Notes: generated by a model not told the origin, from the sequence alone. A stretch of DNA of 64,000 bases from Nemertoderma westbladi (GCA_032718475.1 JAUCBJ010000938.1:44368-108367); one strand, 5' to 3'; shown: positions 30,000-41,025, counted from the stretch's first letter. A program made the numbers and translations.

Positions 30000-32730
30000 G
30001 AGGTTCCTGGCCAATGGATCCTATAGAGACTAGCTGATGGGTTCCTGGTCAATGGATCCTATAGAGACTAGCTGATGGGTTCCTGGTCAATGGATCCTAT
30101 AGTGACTAGCTGAGGGGTTCCTGGCCAATGGATCCTATAGAGACTAGCTGCGGGGGCACTGGCCAATGGATCCTATAGTGACTAGCTGAGGGGTTCCTGG
30201 CCAATGGATCCTATAGAGACTAGCTGAGGGGTTCCTGGCCAATGTATCCTATAGAGACTAGCTGAGGGGTTCCTGGCCAATGTATCCTATAGAGACTAGC
30301 TGAGGGGTTCCTGGCCAATGTATCCTATAGAGACTAGCTGAGAGGTTCCTGGTCAATGGATCCTATAGAGACTAGCTGATGGGTTCCTGGCCAATGTATC
30401 CTATAGAGACTAGCTGAGAGGTTCCTGGCCAATGTATCCTATAGAGACTAGCTGAGAGGTTCCTGGTCAATGGATCCTATAGAGACTAGCTGAGGGGTTC
30501 CTGGCCAGTGGATCCTATAAAGACTAGCTTAGGGGTTCCTGGCCAATGGATCCTATAGAGACTAGCTGAGAGGTTCCTGGCCAATGTATCCTATAGAGAC
30601 TAGCTGAGGGGTTCCTGGCCAATGTATCCTATAGAGACTAGCTGAGAGGTTCCTGGCCAATGTATCCTATAGAGACTAGCTGAGAGGTTCCTGGCCAATG
30701 GATCCTATAAAGACTAGCTGAGGGGTTCCTGGCCAATGGATCCTATAGAGACTAGCTGAGGGTTTCCTGGCCAATGGATCCTATAGTGACTAGCTGAGGG
30801 GTTCCTGGCCAATGGATCCTATAGAGACTAGCTGAGGGGTTCTTGGCCAATGTATCCTATAGAGACTAGCTGAGAGGTTCCTGACTAATTGATTTTATAG
30901 ATACTAGCTTAGAGGTTCCTGGCCAATGTATCCTATAGAGACTAGCTGAGGGGTTCCTGTCCAATGGATCCTATAGAGACTAGCTGAGAGGTTCCTGGCC
31001 AATGGATCCTATAGAGACTAGCTGAGGGGTTCCTGGCCAATGGATCCTAGAGAGACTAGCTGAGGGGTTCCTGACCAATTGATTTTATAGATACTAGCTT
31101 AGAGGTTCCTGGCCAATGTATCCTATAGAGACTAGCTGAGGGGTTCCTGGCCAATGTATCCTATAGAGACTAGCTGAGGGGTTCCTGACCAATTGATTTT
31201 ATAGAGACTAGCTTAGAGGTTCCTGGCCAATGTATCCTATAGAGACTAGCTGAGAGGTTCCTGGCCAATGGATCCTATAAAGACTAGCTGAGGGGTTCCT
31301 GGCCAATGGATCCTATAGAGACTAGCTGAGGGGTTCCTGGCCAATGGATCCTATAGAGACTAGCTGAGAGGTTCCTGGCCAATGGATCCTATAGAGACTA
31401 GCTGATGGGTTCCTGGTCAATGGATCCTATAGAGACTAGCTGATGGGTTCCTGGTCAATGGATCCTATAGTGACTAGCTGAGGGGTTCCTGGCCAATGGA
31501 TCCTATAGAGACTAGCTGCGGGGGCACTGGCCAATGGATCCTATAGTGACTAGCTGAGGGGTTCCTGGCCAATGGATCCTATAGAGACTAGCTGAGGGGT
31601 TCCTGGCCAATGTATCCTATAGAGACTAGCTGAGGGGTTCCTGGCCAATGTATCCTATAGAGACTAGCTGAGGGGTTCCTGGCCAATGTATCCTATAGAG
31701 ACTAGCTGAGAGGTTCCTGGTCAATGGATCCTATAGAGACTAGCTGATGGGTTCCTGGCCAATGTATCCTATAGAGACTAGCTGAGAGGTTCCTGGCCAA
31801 TGTATCCTATAGAGACTAGCTGAGAGGTTCCTGGTCAATGGATCCTATAGAGACTAGCTGAGGGGTTCCTGGCCAGTGGATCCTATAAAGACTAGCTTAG
31901 GGGTTCCTGGCCAATGGATCCTATAGAGACTAGCTGAGAGGTTCCTGGCCAATGTATCCTATAGAGACTAGCTGAGGGGTTCCTGGCCAATGTATCCTAT
32001 AGAGACTAGCTGAGGAGGTTCCTGGCCAATGTATCCTATAGAGACTAGCTGAGAGGTTCCTGGCCAATGGATCCTATAAAGACTAGCTGAGGGGTTCCTG
32101 GCCAATGGATCCTATAGAGACTAGCTGAGGGTTTCCTGGCCAATGGATCCTATAGTGACTAGCTGAGGGGTTCCTGGCCAATGGATCCTATAGAGACTAG
32201 CTGAGGGGTTCTTGGCCAATGTATCCTATAGAGACTAGCTGAGAGGTTCCTGACTAATTGATTTTATAGATACTAGCTTAGAGGTTCCTGGCCAATGTAT
32301 CCTATAGAGACTAGCTGAGGGGTTCCTGTCCAATGGATCCTATAGAGACTAGCTGAGAGGTTCCTGGCCAATGGATCCTATAGAGACTAGCTGAGGGGTT
32401 CCTGGCCAATGGATCCTAGAGAGACTAGCTGAGGGGTTCCTGACCAATTGATTTTATAGATACTAGCTTAGAGGTTCCTGGCCAATGTATCCTATAGAGA
32501 CTAGCTGAGGGGTTCCTGGCCAATGTATCCTATAGAGACTAGCTGAGGGGTTCCTGACCAATTGATTTTATAGAGACTAGCTTAGAGGTTCCTGGCCAAT
32601 GTATCCTATAGAGACTAGCTGAGAGGTTCCTGGCCAATGGATCCTATAAAGACTAGCTGAGGGGTTCCTGGCCAATGGATCCTATAGAGACTAGCTGAGG
32701 GGTTCCTGGCCAATGGATCCTATAGAGACT
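30000..32730. repeat. Tandem 1,368-bp higher-order repeat (36 monomers), two copies
   Basis: The unusual monomer TAGCTGCGGGGGCACTGG at 30,151 returns at 31,519, an offset of 1,368 bp or exactly 36 monomers. Rare markers inside the unit keep register: GGTCAATGG at 30,351 and 31,719, CCTGTCCAATGG at 30,960 and 32,329, and CCTAGAGAGAC at 31,043 and 32,412. The last two pairs are offset by 1,369 because one 39-bp monomer (GAGGAGG) lies at about 32,010. A further partial copy sits at about 34,640-35,200 (CGGGGGCACT at 34,790). Confidence 0.85.
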
Positions 32731-35700
32731 AGCTGATGGGTTCCTGGTCAATGTATCCTATAGAGACTAGCTGAGAGGTTCCTGGCCAATGGATCCTATA
32801 GAGACTAGCTGAGGGGTTCCTGGCCAATGGATCCTATAGAGACTAGCTGAGGGGTTCCTGACCAATTGATTTTATAGATACTAGCTTAGAGGTTCCTGGC
32901 CAATGTATCCTATAGAGACTAGCTGAGGGGTTCCTGGCCAATGTATCCTATAGAGACTAGCTGAGGGGTTCCTGACCAATTGATTTTATAGAGACTAGCT
33001 TAGAGGTTCCTGGCCAATGTATCCTATAGAGACTAGCTGAGAGGTTCCTGACCAATGTATCCTATAGAGACTAGCTGAGAGGTTCCTGACCAATTGATTT
33101 TATAGAGACTAGCTTAGAGGTTCCTGGCCAATGTATCCTATAGAGACTAGCTGAGGGGTTCCTGGCCAATGTATCCTATAAAGACTAGCTGAGAGGTTCC
33201 TGGCCAATGTATCCTATAGAGACTAGCTGAGAAGTTCTTGGCCAATGGATCCTATAAAGACTAGCTGAGGGGTTCCTGGCCAATGGATCCTATAGAGACT
33301 AGCTGAGGGGTTCCTGGCCAATGGATCCTATAGAGACTAGCTGATGGGTTCCTGGTCAATGTATCCTATAGAGACTAGCTGAGAGGTTCCTGGCCAATGG
33401 ATCCTATAAAGACTAGCTGAGGGGTTCCTGGCCAATGGATCCTATAGAGACTAGCTGAGGGTTTCCTGGCCAATGGATCCTATAGTGACTAGCTGAGGGG
33501 TTCCTGGCCAATGGATCCAATAGAGAGACTAGCTGAGGGTTTCCTGGCCAATGTATCCTATAGAGACTAGCTGATGGTTTCCTGGCCAATGTATCCTATA
33601 GAGACTAGCTGAGAGGTTCCTGGCCAATGTATCCTATAGAGACTAGCTGAGAGGTTCCTGGCCAATGGATCCTATAAAGACTAGCTGAGGGGTTCCTGGC
33701 CAATGGATCCTATAGAGACTAGCTGAGGGGTTCCTGGCCAATGGATCCTATAGAGACTAGCTGATGGGTTCCTGGTCAATGGATCCTATAGTGACTAGCT
33801 GAGGGGTTCCTGGCCAATGGATCCTATAGAGACTAGCTGAGGGGTTCCTGGCCAATGTATCCTATAGAGACTAGCTGAGAGGTTCCTGGCCAATGGATCC
33901 TATAGAGACTAGCTGATGGGTTCCTGGTCAATGGATCCTATAGTGACTAGCTGAGGGGTTCCTGGCCAATGGATCCTATAGAGACTAGCTGAGGGGTTCC
34001 TGGCCAATGTATCCTATAGAGACTAGCTGAGAGGTTCCTGGCCAATGGATCCTATAGAGACTAGCTGAGAGGTTCCTGGCCAATGGATCCTATAGAGACT
34101 AGCTGATGGGTTCCTGGTCAATGGATCCTATAGTGACTAGCTGAGGGGTTCCTGGCCAATGTATCCTATAGAGACTAGCTGAGGGGTTCCTGGTCAATGG
34201 ATCCTATAGTGACTAGCTGAGGGGTTCCTGGCCAATGGATCCTATAGAGACTAGCTGAGGGGTTCCTGGCCAATGGATCCTATAGAGACTAGCTGATGGG
34301 TTCCTGGCCAATGGATCCTATAGAGACTAGCTGAGGGGTTCCTGGTCAATGGATCCTATAGAGACTAGCTGAGGGGTTCCTGGTCAATGGATCCTATAGA
34401 GACTAGCTGAGGGGTTCCTGGTCAATGGATCCTATAGTGACTAGCTGAGGGGTTCCTGGCCAATGGATCCTATAGAGACTAGCTGAGAGGTTCCTGGCCA
34501 ATGGATCCTATAGAGACTAGCTGAGAGCTTCCTGGCCAATGGATCCTATAGAGACTAGCTGATGGGTTCCTGGTCAATGGATCCTATAGTGACTAGCTGA
34601 GGGGTTCCTGGCCAATGGATCCTATAGAGACTAGCTGAGAGGTTCCTGGCCAATGGATCCTATAGAGACTAGCTGATGGGTTCCTGGTCAATGGATCCTA
34701 TAGAGACTAGCTGATGGGTTCCTGGTCAATGGATCCTATAGTGACTAGCTGAGGGGTTCCTGGCCAATGGATCCTATAGAGACTAGCTGCGGGGGCACTG
34801 GCCAATGGATCCTATAGTGACTAGCTGAGGGGTTCCTGGCCAATGGATCCTATAGAGACTAGCTGAGGGGTTCCTGGCCAATGTATCCTATAGAGACTAG
34901 CTGAGGGGTTCCTGGCCAATGTATCCTATAGAGACTAGCTGAGGGGTTCCTGGCCAATGTATCCTATAGAGACTAGCTGAGAGGTTCCTGGTCAATGGAT
35001 CCTATAGAGACTAGCTGATGGGTTCCTGGCCAATGTATCCTATAGAGACTAGCTGAGAGGTTCCTGGCCAATGTATCCTATAGAGACTAGCTGAGAGGTT
35101 CCTGGTCAATGGATCCTATAGAGACTAGCTGAGGGGTTCCTGGCCAGTGGATCCTATAAAGACTAGCTTAGGGGTTCCTGGCCAATGGATCCTATAGAGA
35201 CTAGCTGAGAGGTTCCTGGCCAATGTATCCTATAGAGACTAGCTGAGGGGTTCCTGGCCAATGGATCCTATAGACATTAGCTGATGGTTTCCTGGCCAAT
35301 GTATCCTATAGAGACTAGCTGAGAGGTTCCTGGTCAATGGATCCTATAGAGACTAGCTGAGGGGTTCCTGGCCAGTGGATCCTATAAAGACTAGCTTAGG
35401 GGTTCCTGGCCAATGGATCCTATAGAGACTAGCTGAGAGGTTCCTGGCCAATGTATCCTATAGAGACTAGCTGAGAGGTTCCTGGCCAATGTATCCTATA
35501 GAGACTAGCTGATGGTTTCCTGGCCAATGTATCCTATAGAGACTAGCTGATGGTTTCCTGACCAATGTATCCTATAGAGACTAGCTGAGGGGTTCCTGGC
35601 CAATGTATCCTATAGAGACTAGCTGAGGGGTTCCTGGCCAATGTATCCTATAGAGACTAGCTGAGGGGTTCCTGGCCAGTGGATCCTATAGAGACTAGCT

Positions 35701-36179
35701 GATGGGTTCCTGGCCAATGTATCCTATAGAGACTAGCTGAGGGGTTCCTGGTCAATGGATCCTATAGAGACTAGCTGAGAGGTTCCTGGCCAATGTATCC
35801 TATAGAGACTAGCTGAGAGGTTCCTGGCCAATGGATCCTATAGAGACTAGCTGAGGGGTTCCTGGTCAATGGATCCTATAGAGACTAGCTGAGAGGTTCC
35901 TGGCCAATGTATCCTATAGAGACTAGCTGATGGTTTCCTGGCCAATGGATCCTATAGAGACTAGCTGATGGGTTCCTGGCCAATGTATCCTATAGAGACT
36001 AGCTGAGGGGTTCCTGGCCAATGGATCCTTTAGAGACTAGCTGATGGTTTCCTGGCCAATGTATCCTATAGAGACTAGCTGAGGGGTTCCTGACCAATGT
36101 ATCCTATAGAGACTAGCTGAGGGGTTCCTGGCCAATGGATCCTATAGAGACTAGCTGATGGGTTCCTGACCAATGGATC

Positions 36180-37617
36180 CTATTGAGACTAGCTTAGGGG
36201 TTCCTGGTCAATGGATCCAATAGAGTATAGAGACTAGCTGAGGGTTTCCTGGCTAATGTATCCTAGAGACTAGCTTAGGGGTTCCTGGTCAATGGATCCT
36301 ATAGAGACTAGCTGAGGGTTTCCTGGCCAATGTATCATATATAGGCTAGCTGAGGGTATCCTGGCCAATGGATCCTATAGACATTAGCTGATGGTTTCCT
36401 GGCCAATGTATCCTATAGAGATTAGCTTAGGGGTTCCTGGTCAATGGATCCTATAGAGACTAGCTGAGAAGTTCCTGGCCAATGGATACTTTAGAGACTA
36501 GCTGAGGGTTTCCTGGCCAATGGATCCTATAGATACTAGCTGAGGGTTTCCTGGCCAATGGATCCAATAGAGAGACTAGTTGAGGGGTTCCTGACCAATG
36601 GATCCTAAAGAGAGTAGCTGAGGGGTTCCTGACCAATGGATCATATAGAGACTAGCTGAGAGTATCCTGGCCAATGGATCCTATAGACATTAGCTGATGG
36701 TTTCCTGGCGAATGGATCCTATAGAGACTAGCTTAGGGGTTCCTGGTCAATGGATCTTATAGAGACTAGCTGAGAGGTTACTGGCCAATGGATCCTTTAG
36801 AGACTAGCTGAGGGTATCCTGGCCAATGGATCATATAGAGATTAGCTGATGGTTTCCTGGCCAATGTATCCTATAGGGACTAGCTGAGGGGTTCATGGCC
36901 AATCGATCCTATAGAGACTAGCTGAGGGGTTCCTGGTCAATGGATCCTATAGTGCTATAGAGACTAGCTGAGGGTTTCCTGGCCAATGGATCCTATAGAC
37001 ATTAGCTGATGGTTTCCTGGCCAATGGATCCTATAGAGATTAGCTTAGGGGTTCCTGGTCAATGGATCTTATAGAGACTAGCTGAGAGGTTCCTGACCAA
37101 TGGATCCTATTGAGACTAGCTTAGGGGTTCCTGGTCAATGTATCCAATAGATAGAGGCTAGCTGAGGGTTTCCTGGCCAATGGATCCTATAGAGACTAGC
37201 TGATCGTTTCCTGGCCAGAATGTCCTATAGAGACTAGCTTAGGTGTTCCTGGTCATTGGCTCCTATAGAGACTAGCTGATAGGTTCCTGACCAATGGATC
37301 CTATTGAGACTAGCTTAGGGGTTCCTGGTCAATGGATCCAATAGAGTATAGAGACTAGCTGAGGGTTTCCTGGCTAATGTTTCCTAGAGACTAGCTTAGG
37401 GGTTCCTGGTCAATGGATCCTATATAGATTAGCTTAGGGGTTCCTGGTCAATGGATCCTATAAAGACTAGCTGAGGGGGCACTGGCCAATGGATCCTTAG
37501 AGACTAGCTGAGGGGACACTGGCCAATGGATCCTTAGTGACTAGCTGCGGGGGCACTGGCCATTGGATTCTATAGAGAGTAGCTTAGAGGGCACTGGCCA
37601 TTGGATCCTATAAATGA
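36180..37617. repeat. Degenerate right margin of the satellite
   Basis: Monomers here carry many private substitutions and indels (TATAGACATTAG, CCAATAGAGTATAG, GGCTAATG, 36-bp forms ending CCTAGAGAC). The last units carry the GGGGGCACTGG variant. Margins of tandem arrays normally escape homogenisation, so this is probably the true chromosomal edge of the array rather than an assembly break. Several short segments recur within the margin, for example near 36,205 and 37,340, so small duplications also happened here. Confidence 0.85.
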
Positions 37618-37851
37618 TCCCGTATAATGAATAGAAACTACGAACTTATTTTTATATTTGCGCAGCTGTTTGTCTGAGTACTCTATTGATTGTCTGAGTA
37701 CTAATTTCAGTAATAATATTGTTGATATTATTACGAAATTCAGGAATTTTACTGGAGGTCATTATTGAATAATCCCATAGACATTCTGGAACTCAAAACG
37801 AAACTTCCGCCGTTTGTTGTTTTTTTGTTAAATATAAAACTCCTTTATACT
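37618..37851. other. Unique AT-rich flank of the satellite
   Basis: No gene, RNA or long repeat is seen. It contains a short direct repeat (TGTCTGAGTACT) at about 37,671 and 37,691 and is strongly AT-rich. It marks the change from satellite to ordinary intergenic DNA. Confidence 0.6.
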
Positions 37852-37856
37852 AATAT

Positions 37857-37922
<66 letters not shown>
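37852..37922. repeat. (AAT)n microsatellite
   Basis: About 70 bp of ATA/ATT trinucleotide repeats with one interruption. It directly adjoins the 3' end of the minus-strand SINE and is probably the expanded SINE tail. Confidence 0.9.
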
Positions 37923-38163
37923 TTGGTTATTTATATAGCGCTTTTCTACGCTCAGCATACTCAAAGCGCTTTTATTATCATTACCCCAGCAAAGCCAGGT
38001 TCCCATTATACCGCTGGGTTGACGTAGGCACTAATGTCTAAAGTGTCTTGCCTAGGGACACAACATTGCTAAATTTCTAAAGCCTTTAGTCAGATTCGAA
38101 CCTGCGCCACCAAACACTATTGTGTAAGCAGTTCAGGCGCCGTATCCACTCGGACACTGCGAC
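37923..38163 (-). mobile_element. tRNA-derived SINE, MetaSINE-like
   Basis: Read on the minus strand, the element begins GTCGCAGTGTCCGAGTGG and has a class II (Leu/Ser-like) tRNA head. Its A box TGTCCGAGTGG lies at 38,146-38,156 and its B box GGTTCGAATC at 38,093-38,102. The body includes GGCAAGACACTTTA and ACCCAGCGGTATAATGGG, followed by an AACCTGG segment that resembles the conserved MetaSINE core. The end is AGCGCTATATAAATA followed by the (AAT)n tail. The A and B boxes form an internal RNA polymerase III promoter. I am sure it is a tRNA-type SINE; the MetaSINE assignment is from memory of that family's core and is less sure. No clear target duplication was found. Confidence 0.8.
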
Positions 38164-38355
38164 AACGAATTATAGTAAAACTATAAATATTATAATATTA
38201 AACTATCATTCTAAAATAATAACAATATAATAAAGAATATGTACATTTTATAAAATATTAAATGCGACGTCATAAGAAATACCTAATAAATAGAATCCAG
38301 TCGCGACCAATAATATGTTGTCTAAAAACAATAAAAATAAATAGATAAGTTGAGT

Positions 38356-40311
38356 TTATTGGACCGACTTGTATTTACAAGCGAACATGACCCAAACGGC
38401 GATAGCCGATTCGGCGTAACTGAAGATCCTGACACGAACCGCGAGTCTGACACTGTCTCCACGGCAACTAACGATCTCCTTGGCAACGGGCGACTTCATC
38501 GCGGTCGCGAAGGCCCTCCTGGCGTTCCGGTGTAGCAGCTGCAACGGGAACCCCTTGAAGGTGTGGCCGTCTGGAACAACGTTCCTCACCGCGTCCTGGA
38601 AGTCCTGGTTACCGGTAGTGACCCCGGTGGATCGCTCGCTCTCGTACGCGGCCAACGCCTGCGTCATAACGAAGGAGAGGTCCTCGTCCCAGCGCGTCGT
38701 GAGCCGCTCGTCGCCGCGGTAATCGCTGACCAACCGACGCAACTCGGTCTCCATGGTGACGGCGGAGGCGACTCCGTCCAGCAACGGGGGACACAGACTG
38801 GGTCTGTTGCGCCAGTGGAGCACGGCACCGCAGACACTCGCTATAGCCGACTCGCTCATCGCTTTCCATTTGGCCGCGTCTGTGAGATCGAATGAAGTCA
38901 ACTCGACCGAGTCGCTAGGCTGGCAGTTCGCGTAGAACTCCGAGTGGTTGAAGAGACACCCGATCGTCCGATAGGGGTAGACAGCGCCATCTAGAGGGCC
39001 GTCTACGTCGGTAGATCGGTAGTTGTGGAGGTAGCGGGACCCTGTGAGACTCTCCCAGAAACAGACTCTCCCTTCCGCCGTGGGGCCCAGAGTTACCACC
39101 CAACTGTGGGCCTGCCCCTTAGCCTTGGTTCCTACGGCAACGTAAGCCTTCAGCCCGAAGCCAATGAGCAGCGAGCAGAGGAGGGTCACGTGATTCTCCA
39201 CGTCTCCCTTATTGGCTGCGAGGAAGGCGTGGCACGAGGCCCAAACCTCGGAGGCGCCGCCGCCAAGCCCGGCTGCCGCCGCTTCGTAGCCAATCAGAGA
39301 GATGAAACGCGCTGATTGGCTGGGAGAATCGAGAACCCCCCGGGTTGCCCCGGCTACGTACGCGCATACCATCCTATTGGTCGCCGTCTCGTCGCACGCG
39401 AATAGTTTAACCAATCGCGAGGCGTGGGATGGCCGCACCTCCAGGTATTCCTTCCACCACTGTTTCGCGTACATTAGGAAGGATCGTTCCCTCTCTGATC
39501 GTCGGGAACGTTCCATCTCCAACTGCGCCGTGACCACGTCCGCGGCGAGGACCTTACCAAGTCGCGGTACCATCTCTATAGTAACGTCGATCAACCCGAC
39601 TGGCACCTTGGCCTCCACACCGATTCCCATGAGCTCCAATGTGCGGCTAACCCTGCCGCTAGGGGCGCACAGTAAGTCGCGCCACTCCAGATAGTGGCTG
39701 GCCACCAGAGCGGCGTCTCCGCTCGCCTCCGTTCTCACTACGACCAGATGGAGTGGGTCGAATAGACTCAGTAGGCCAGTGGCGTCGAGCATGATGTCAC
39801 CGGTGTGCCGGTCTCGAGAGGCGTCCAATAGGAAGGATTCGCTGAACTCGGGTTCGCAGGCGCAGGGGACCCCACGCGACCGGAAACGCTGACCACGGAA
39901 GTCGATGTGAACGGTGAATGTCGAGGAACGATCGCGGTTGGACTCGGATAAGTGTTCCACGAACGCCCTCCCAGATAAAACCTGAAGGAATAAATAACGT
40001 CTATTGGAATCAATTGCGCCTTTCTTACCGGAGACAACTTCATCCCGGTTGATAAAACCTGGAGATTGTTTGGGATCGAGGGAGGATTGGTTGACCGGTT
40101 GGCCCGCTGACAGACTTAACTGACTCACTAAGTTGTCTACCACGCCTTTACGGTGTAACTCGGCGAGTAAGTCAGCCTCGGTCACATCGCCATCCGTCGC
40201 CCGGAGACGGTCTTCTAGAATTTCACGAATTTCGCTCTGAATGTCTGATCTGTTCATCTGGTTTCGAATGAGCTGTTTCAGTTCGGAAACTTTCCCAGAT
40301 GGAAGAACCAT
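38356..40311 (-). CDS. CEP76: CEP76, centrosomal protein of 76 kDa, single uninterrupted frame
   Basis: The 651-aa product matches vertebrate CEP76 (about 659 aa) along its whole length. CEP76 is a centriolar protein that limits centriole re-duplication and works with CP110. Recognisable stretches include KVSELKQLI near the N terminus, YLFLQVLSGRAFVEHL opening a C2-like domain (about 105-255), YAKQWW with RPSHASRLVK, a transglutaminase-like domain (about 300-470) with VGTKAKG and FWESLTG, YPYRTIGCLFNH, and the C-terminal PDGHTFKGFP and RNARRAFAT with MFACKYKSVQ. I start at the ATG at 40,309-40,311 because an upstream extension begins with TTG, and MVLPSGK aligns with the family start. Where transglutaminase-like folds carry cysteine in a GDC motif, this protein has GDVENH (Val371), which fits a non-catalytic fold. 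No introns are visible, although vertebrate CEP76 has many. The stop codon overlaps AATAAA, a possible poly(A) signal. Confidence 0.95.
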   Translation of the reverse strand: MVLPSGKVSELKQLIRNQMNRSDIQSEIREILEDRLRATDGDVTEADLLAELHRKGVVDNLVSQLSLSAGQPVNQSSLDPKQSPGFINRDEVVSGKKGAIDSNRRYLFLQVLSGRAFVEHLSESNRDRSSTFTVHIDFRGQRFRSRGVPCACEPEFSESFLLDASRDRHTGDIMLDATGLLSLFDPLHLVVVRTEASGDAALVASHYLEWRDLLCAPSGRVSRTLELMGIGVEAKVPVGLIDVTIEMVPRLGKVLAADVVTAQLEMERSRRSERERSFLMYAKQWWKEYLEVRPSHASRLVKLFACDETATNRMVCAYVAGATRGVLDSPSQSARFISLIGYEAAAAGLGGGASEVWASCHAFLAANKGDVENHVTLLCSLLIGFGLKAYVAVGTKAKGQAHSWVVTLGPTAEGRVCFWESLTGSRYLHNYRSTDVDGPLDGAVYPYRTIGCLFNHSEFYANCQPSDSVELTSFDLTDAAKWKAMSESAIASVCGAVLHWRNRPSLCPPLLDGVASAVTMETELRRLVSDYRGDERLTTRWDEDLSFVMTQALAAYESERSTGVTTGNQDFQDAVRNVVPDGHTFKGFPLQLLHRNARRAFATAMKSPVAKEIVSCRGDSVRLAVRVRIFSYAESAIAVWVMFACKYKSVQ

Positions 40312-40317
40312 TTTCAA

Positions 40318-41025
40318 TACCGACTGTGACTACCTGACGTACAGGCTACAGCCACACTCTCACTCTACAAGTTGTATGTAGGTCTAATACCTGAATACTG
40401 TAATATGTATGTACAGTAAACCGTATGTAAGTATAGGCCTCTGTGGTATGTTCGTTCACGAGCAGTGTGAAATGTCAAGGCCTACTTGGTTGTACTCGTG
40501 TTCTAAAAATAAGTACATCTTGGTTGAACTACAGTTGTATGTTTTAAGAGTCACCATGGAAACTGTTATTAGTTGCTATGCTACTTATTTGAAGGGTTTG
40601 TATTGGACAATGAAAGTGTCTTTGTAAAAGTAAAATAATGTAAAGTAAATTCTCTTCGGCCGTTAGGCCATGGTTATAGGCCAGGGATTACGCACAAAGT
40701 CTGACGACTTATTTCCACTGCGGTCCCCCCACAACTACATATACACACCAGAGGAAACCATTTAACTACCATTTAAGTATGCAAGGCACAGATGGGCTCT
40801 GGCTAGTCCCCATAAAAAGCATTTGCGTGGAAACGAAAACTGCCCTGGCCTCGATGAGGGGGATATGCGATTTCAATGCAACCACTACACCAAGGTGGGA
40901 GGGACCTTGTACACTAGGGTGGCCCATCAGTATCATTTTTTTTTTTATCAAAAAATAGAAAAAAATAAAACAAATAAGAAAAAAATAGAAAAAATAAAAC
41001 AAATAAGAAAAAAATAAATAAAAGA
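40318..41025. other. AT-rich intergenic DNA upstream of CEP76
   Basis: No supported gene. The first part is the presumed 5' flank of CEP76. A low-complexity tract at 40,937-41,030 consists of T-runs followed by two ~29-bp units of AAATAGAAAAAATAAAAC and CAAATAAG. Open frames across it are artefacts of low complexity. Confidence 0.6.

Larger units (their letters stand above)
1..37617. repeat. Giant 38-bp satellite array (~990 monomers), open at left edge
   Basis: A head-to-tail 38-bp monomer fills this interval without interruption. Reading from CTATAGAGAC, each unit passes through TAGCTGAGGGG, TTCCTGGCCAAT and ends GTATC or GGATC. Monomers differ mainly at a few fixed positions: GAGGGG, GAGAGG, GAGGGT or GATGGT; GTATCC or GGATCC; TAGAGAC, TAAAGAC or TAGTGAC; GGCCAAT, GGTCAAT or GACCAAT. 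Length variants are rare (37 bp near 6,670, 7,250, 8,185 and 8,466; 39 bp near 32,010; 40 bp near 28,310, 28,770 and 33,520). The unit is about 50% GC, against AT-rich flanks. The 38-bp length is not a multiple of three and the unit carries TAG and TGA, so no long reading frame exists on either strand. The window starts inside a monomer, so the true array is longer. It is a minisatellite/satellite block; a centromeric or heterochromatic role is possible but not shown. Confidence 0.98.

Noticed and set aside
1-37617. CRISPR-like or coding tandem repeat
   Set aside because: Units abut without unique spacers, and 38-bp periodicity with TAG and TGA in each unit closes all frames; this is a satellite.
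38093-38156. A functional tRNA gene
   Set aside because: A and B boxes are present but the sequence runs into a SINE body and no acceptor stem closes the structure.
38350-39694. Several plus-strand open frames opposite CEP76
   Set aside because: They are shadows of a GC-rich coding region; the minus-strand frame explains the conservation.
40312-40317. Two extra residues at the CEP76 N terminus
   Set aside because: They depend on a TTG start; the ATG at 40,311 aligns with the family start and is preferred.
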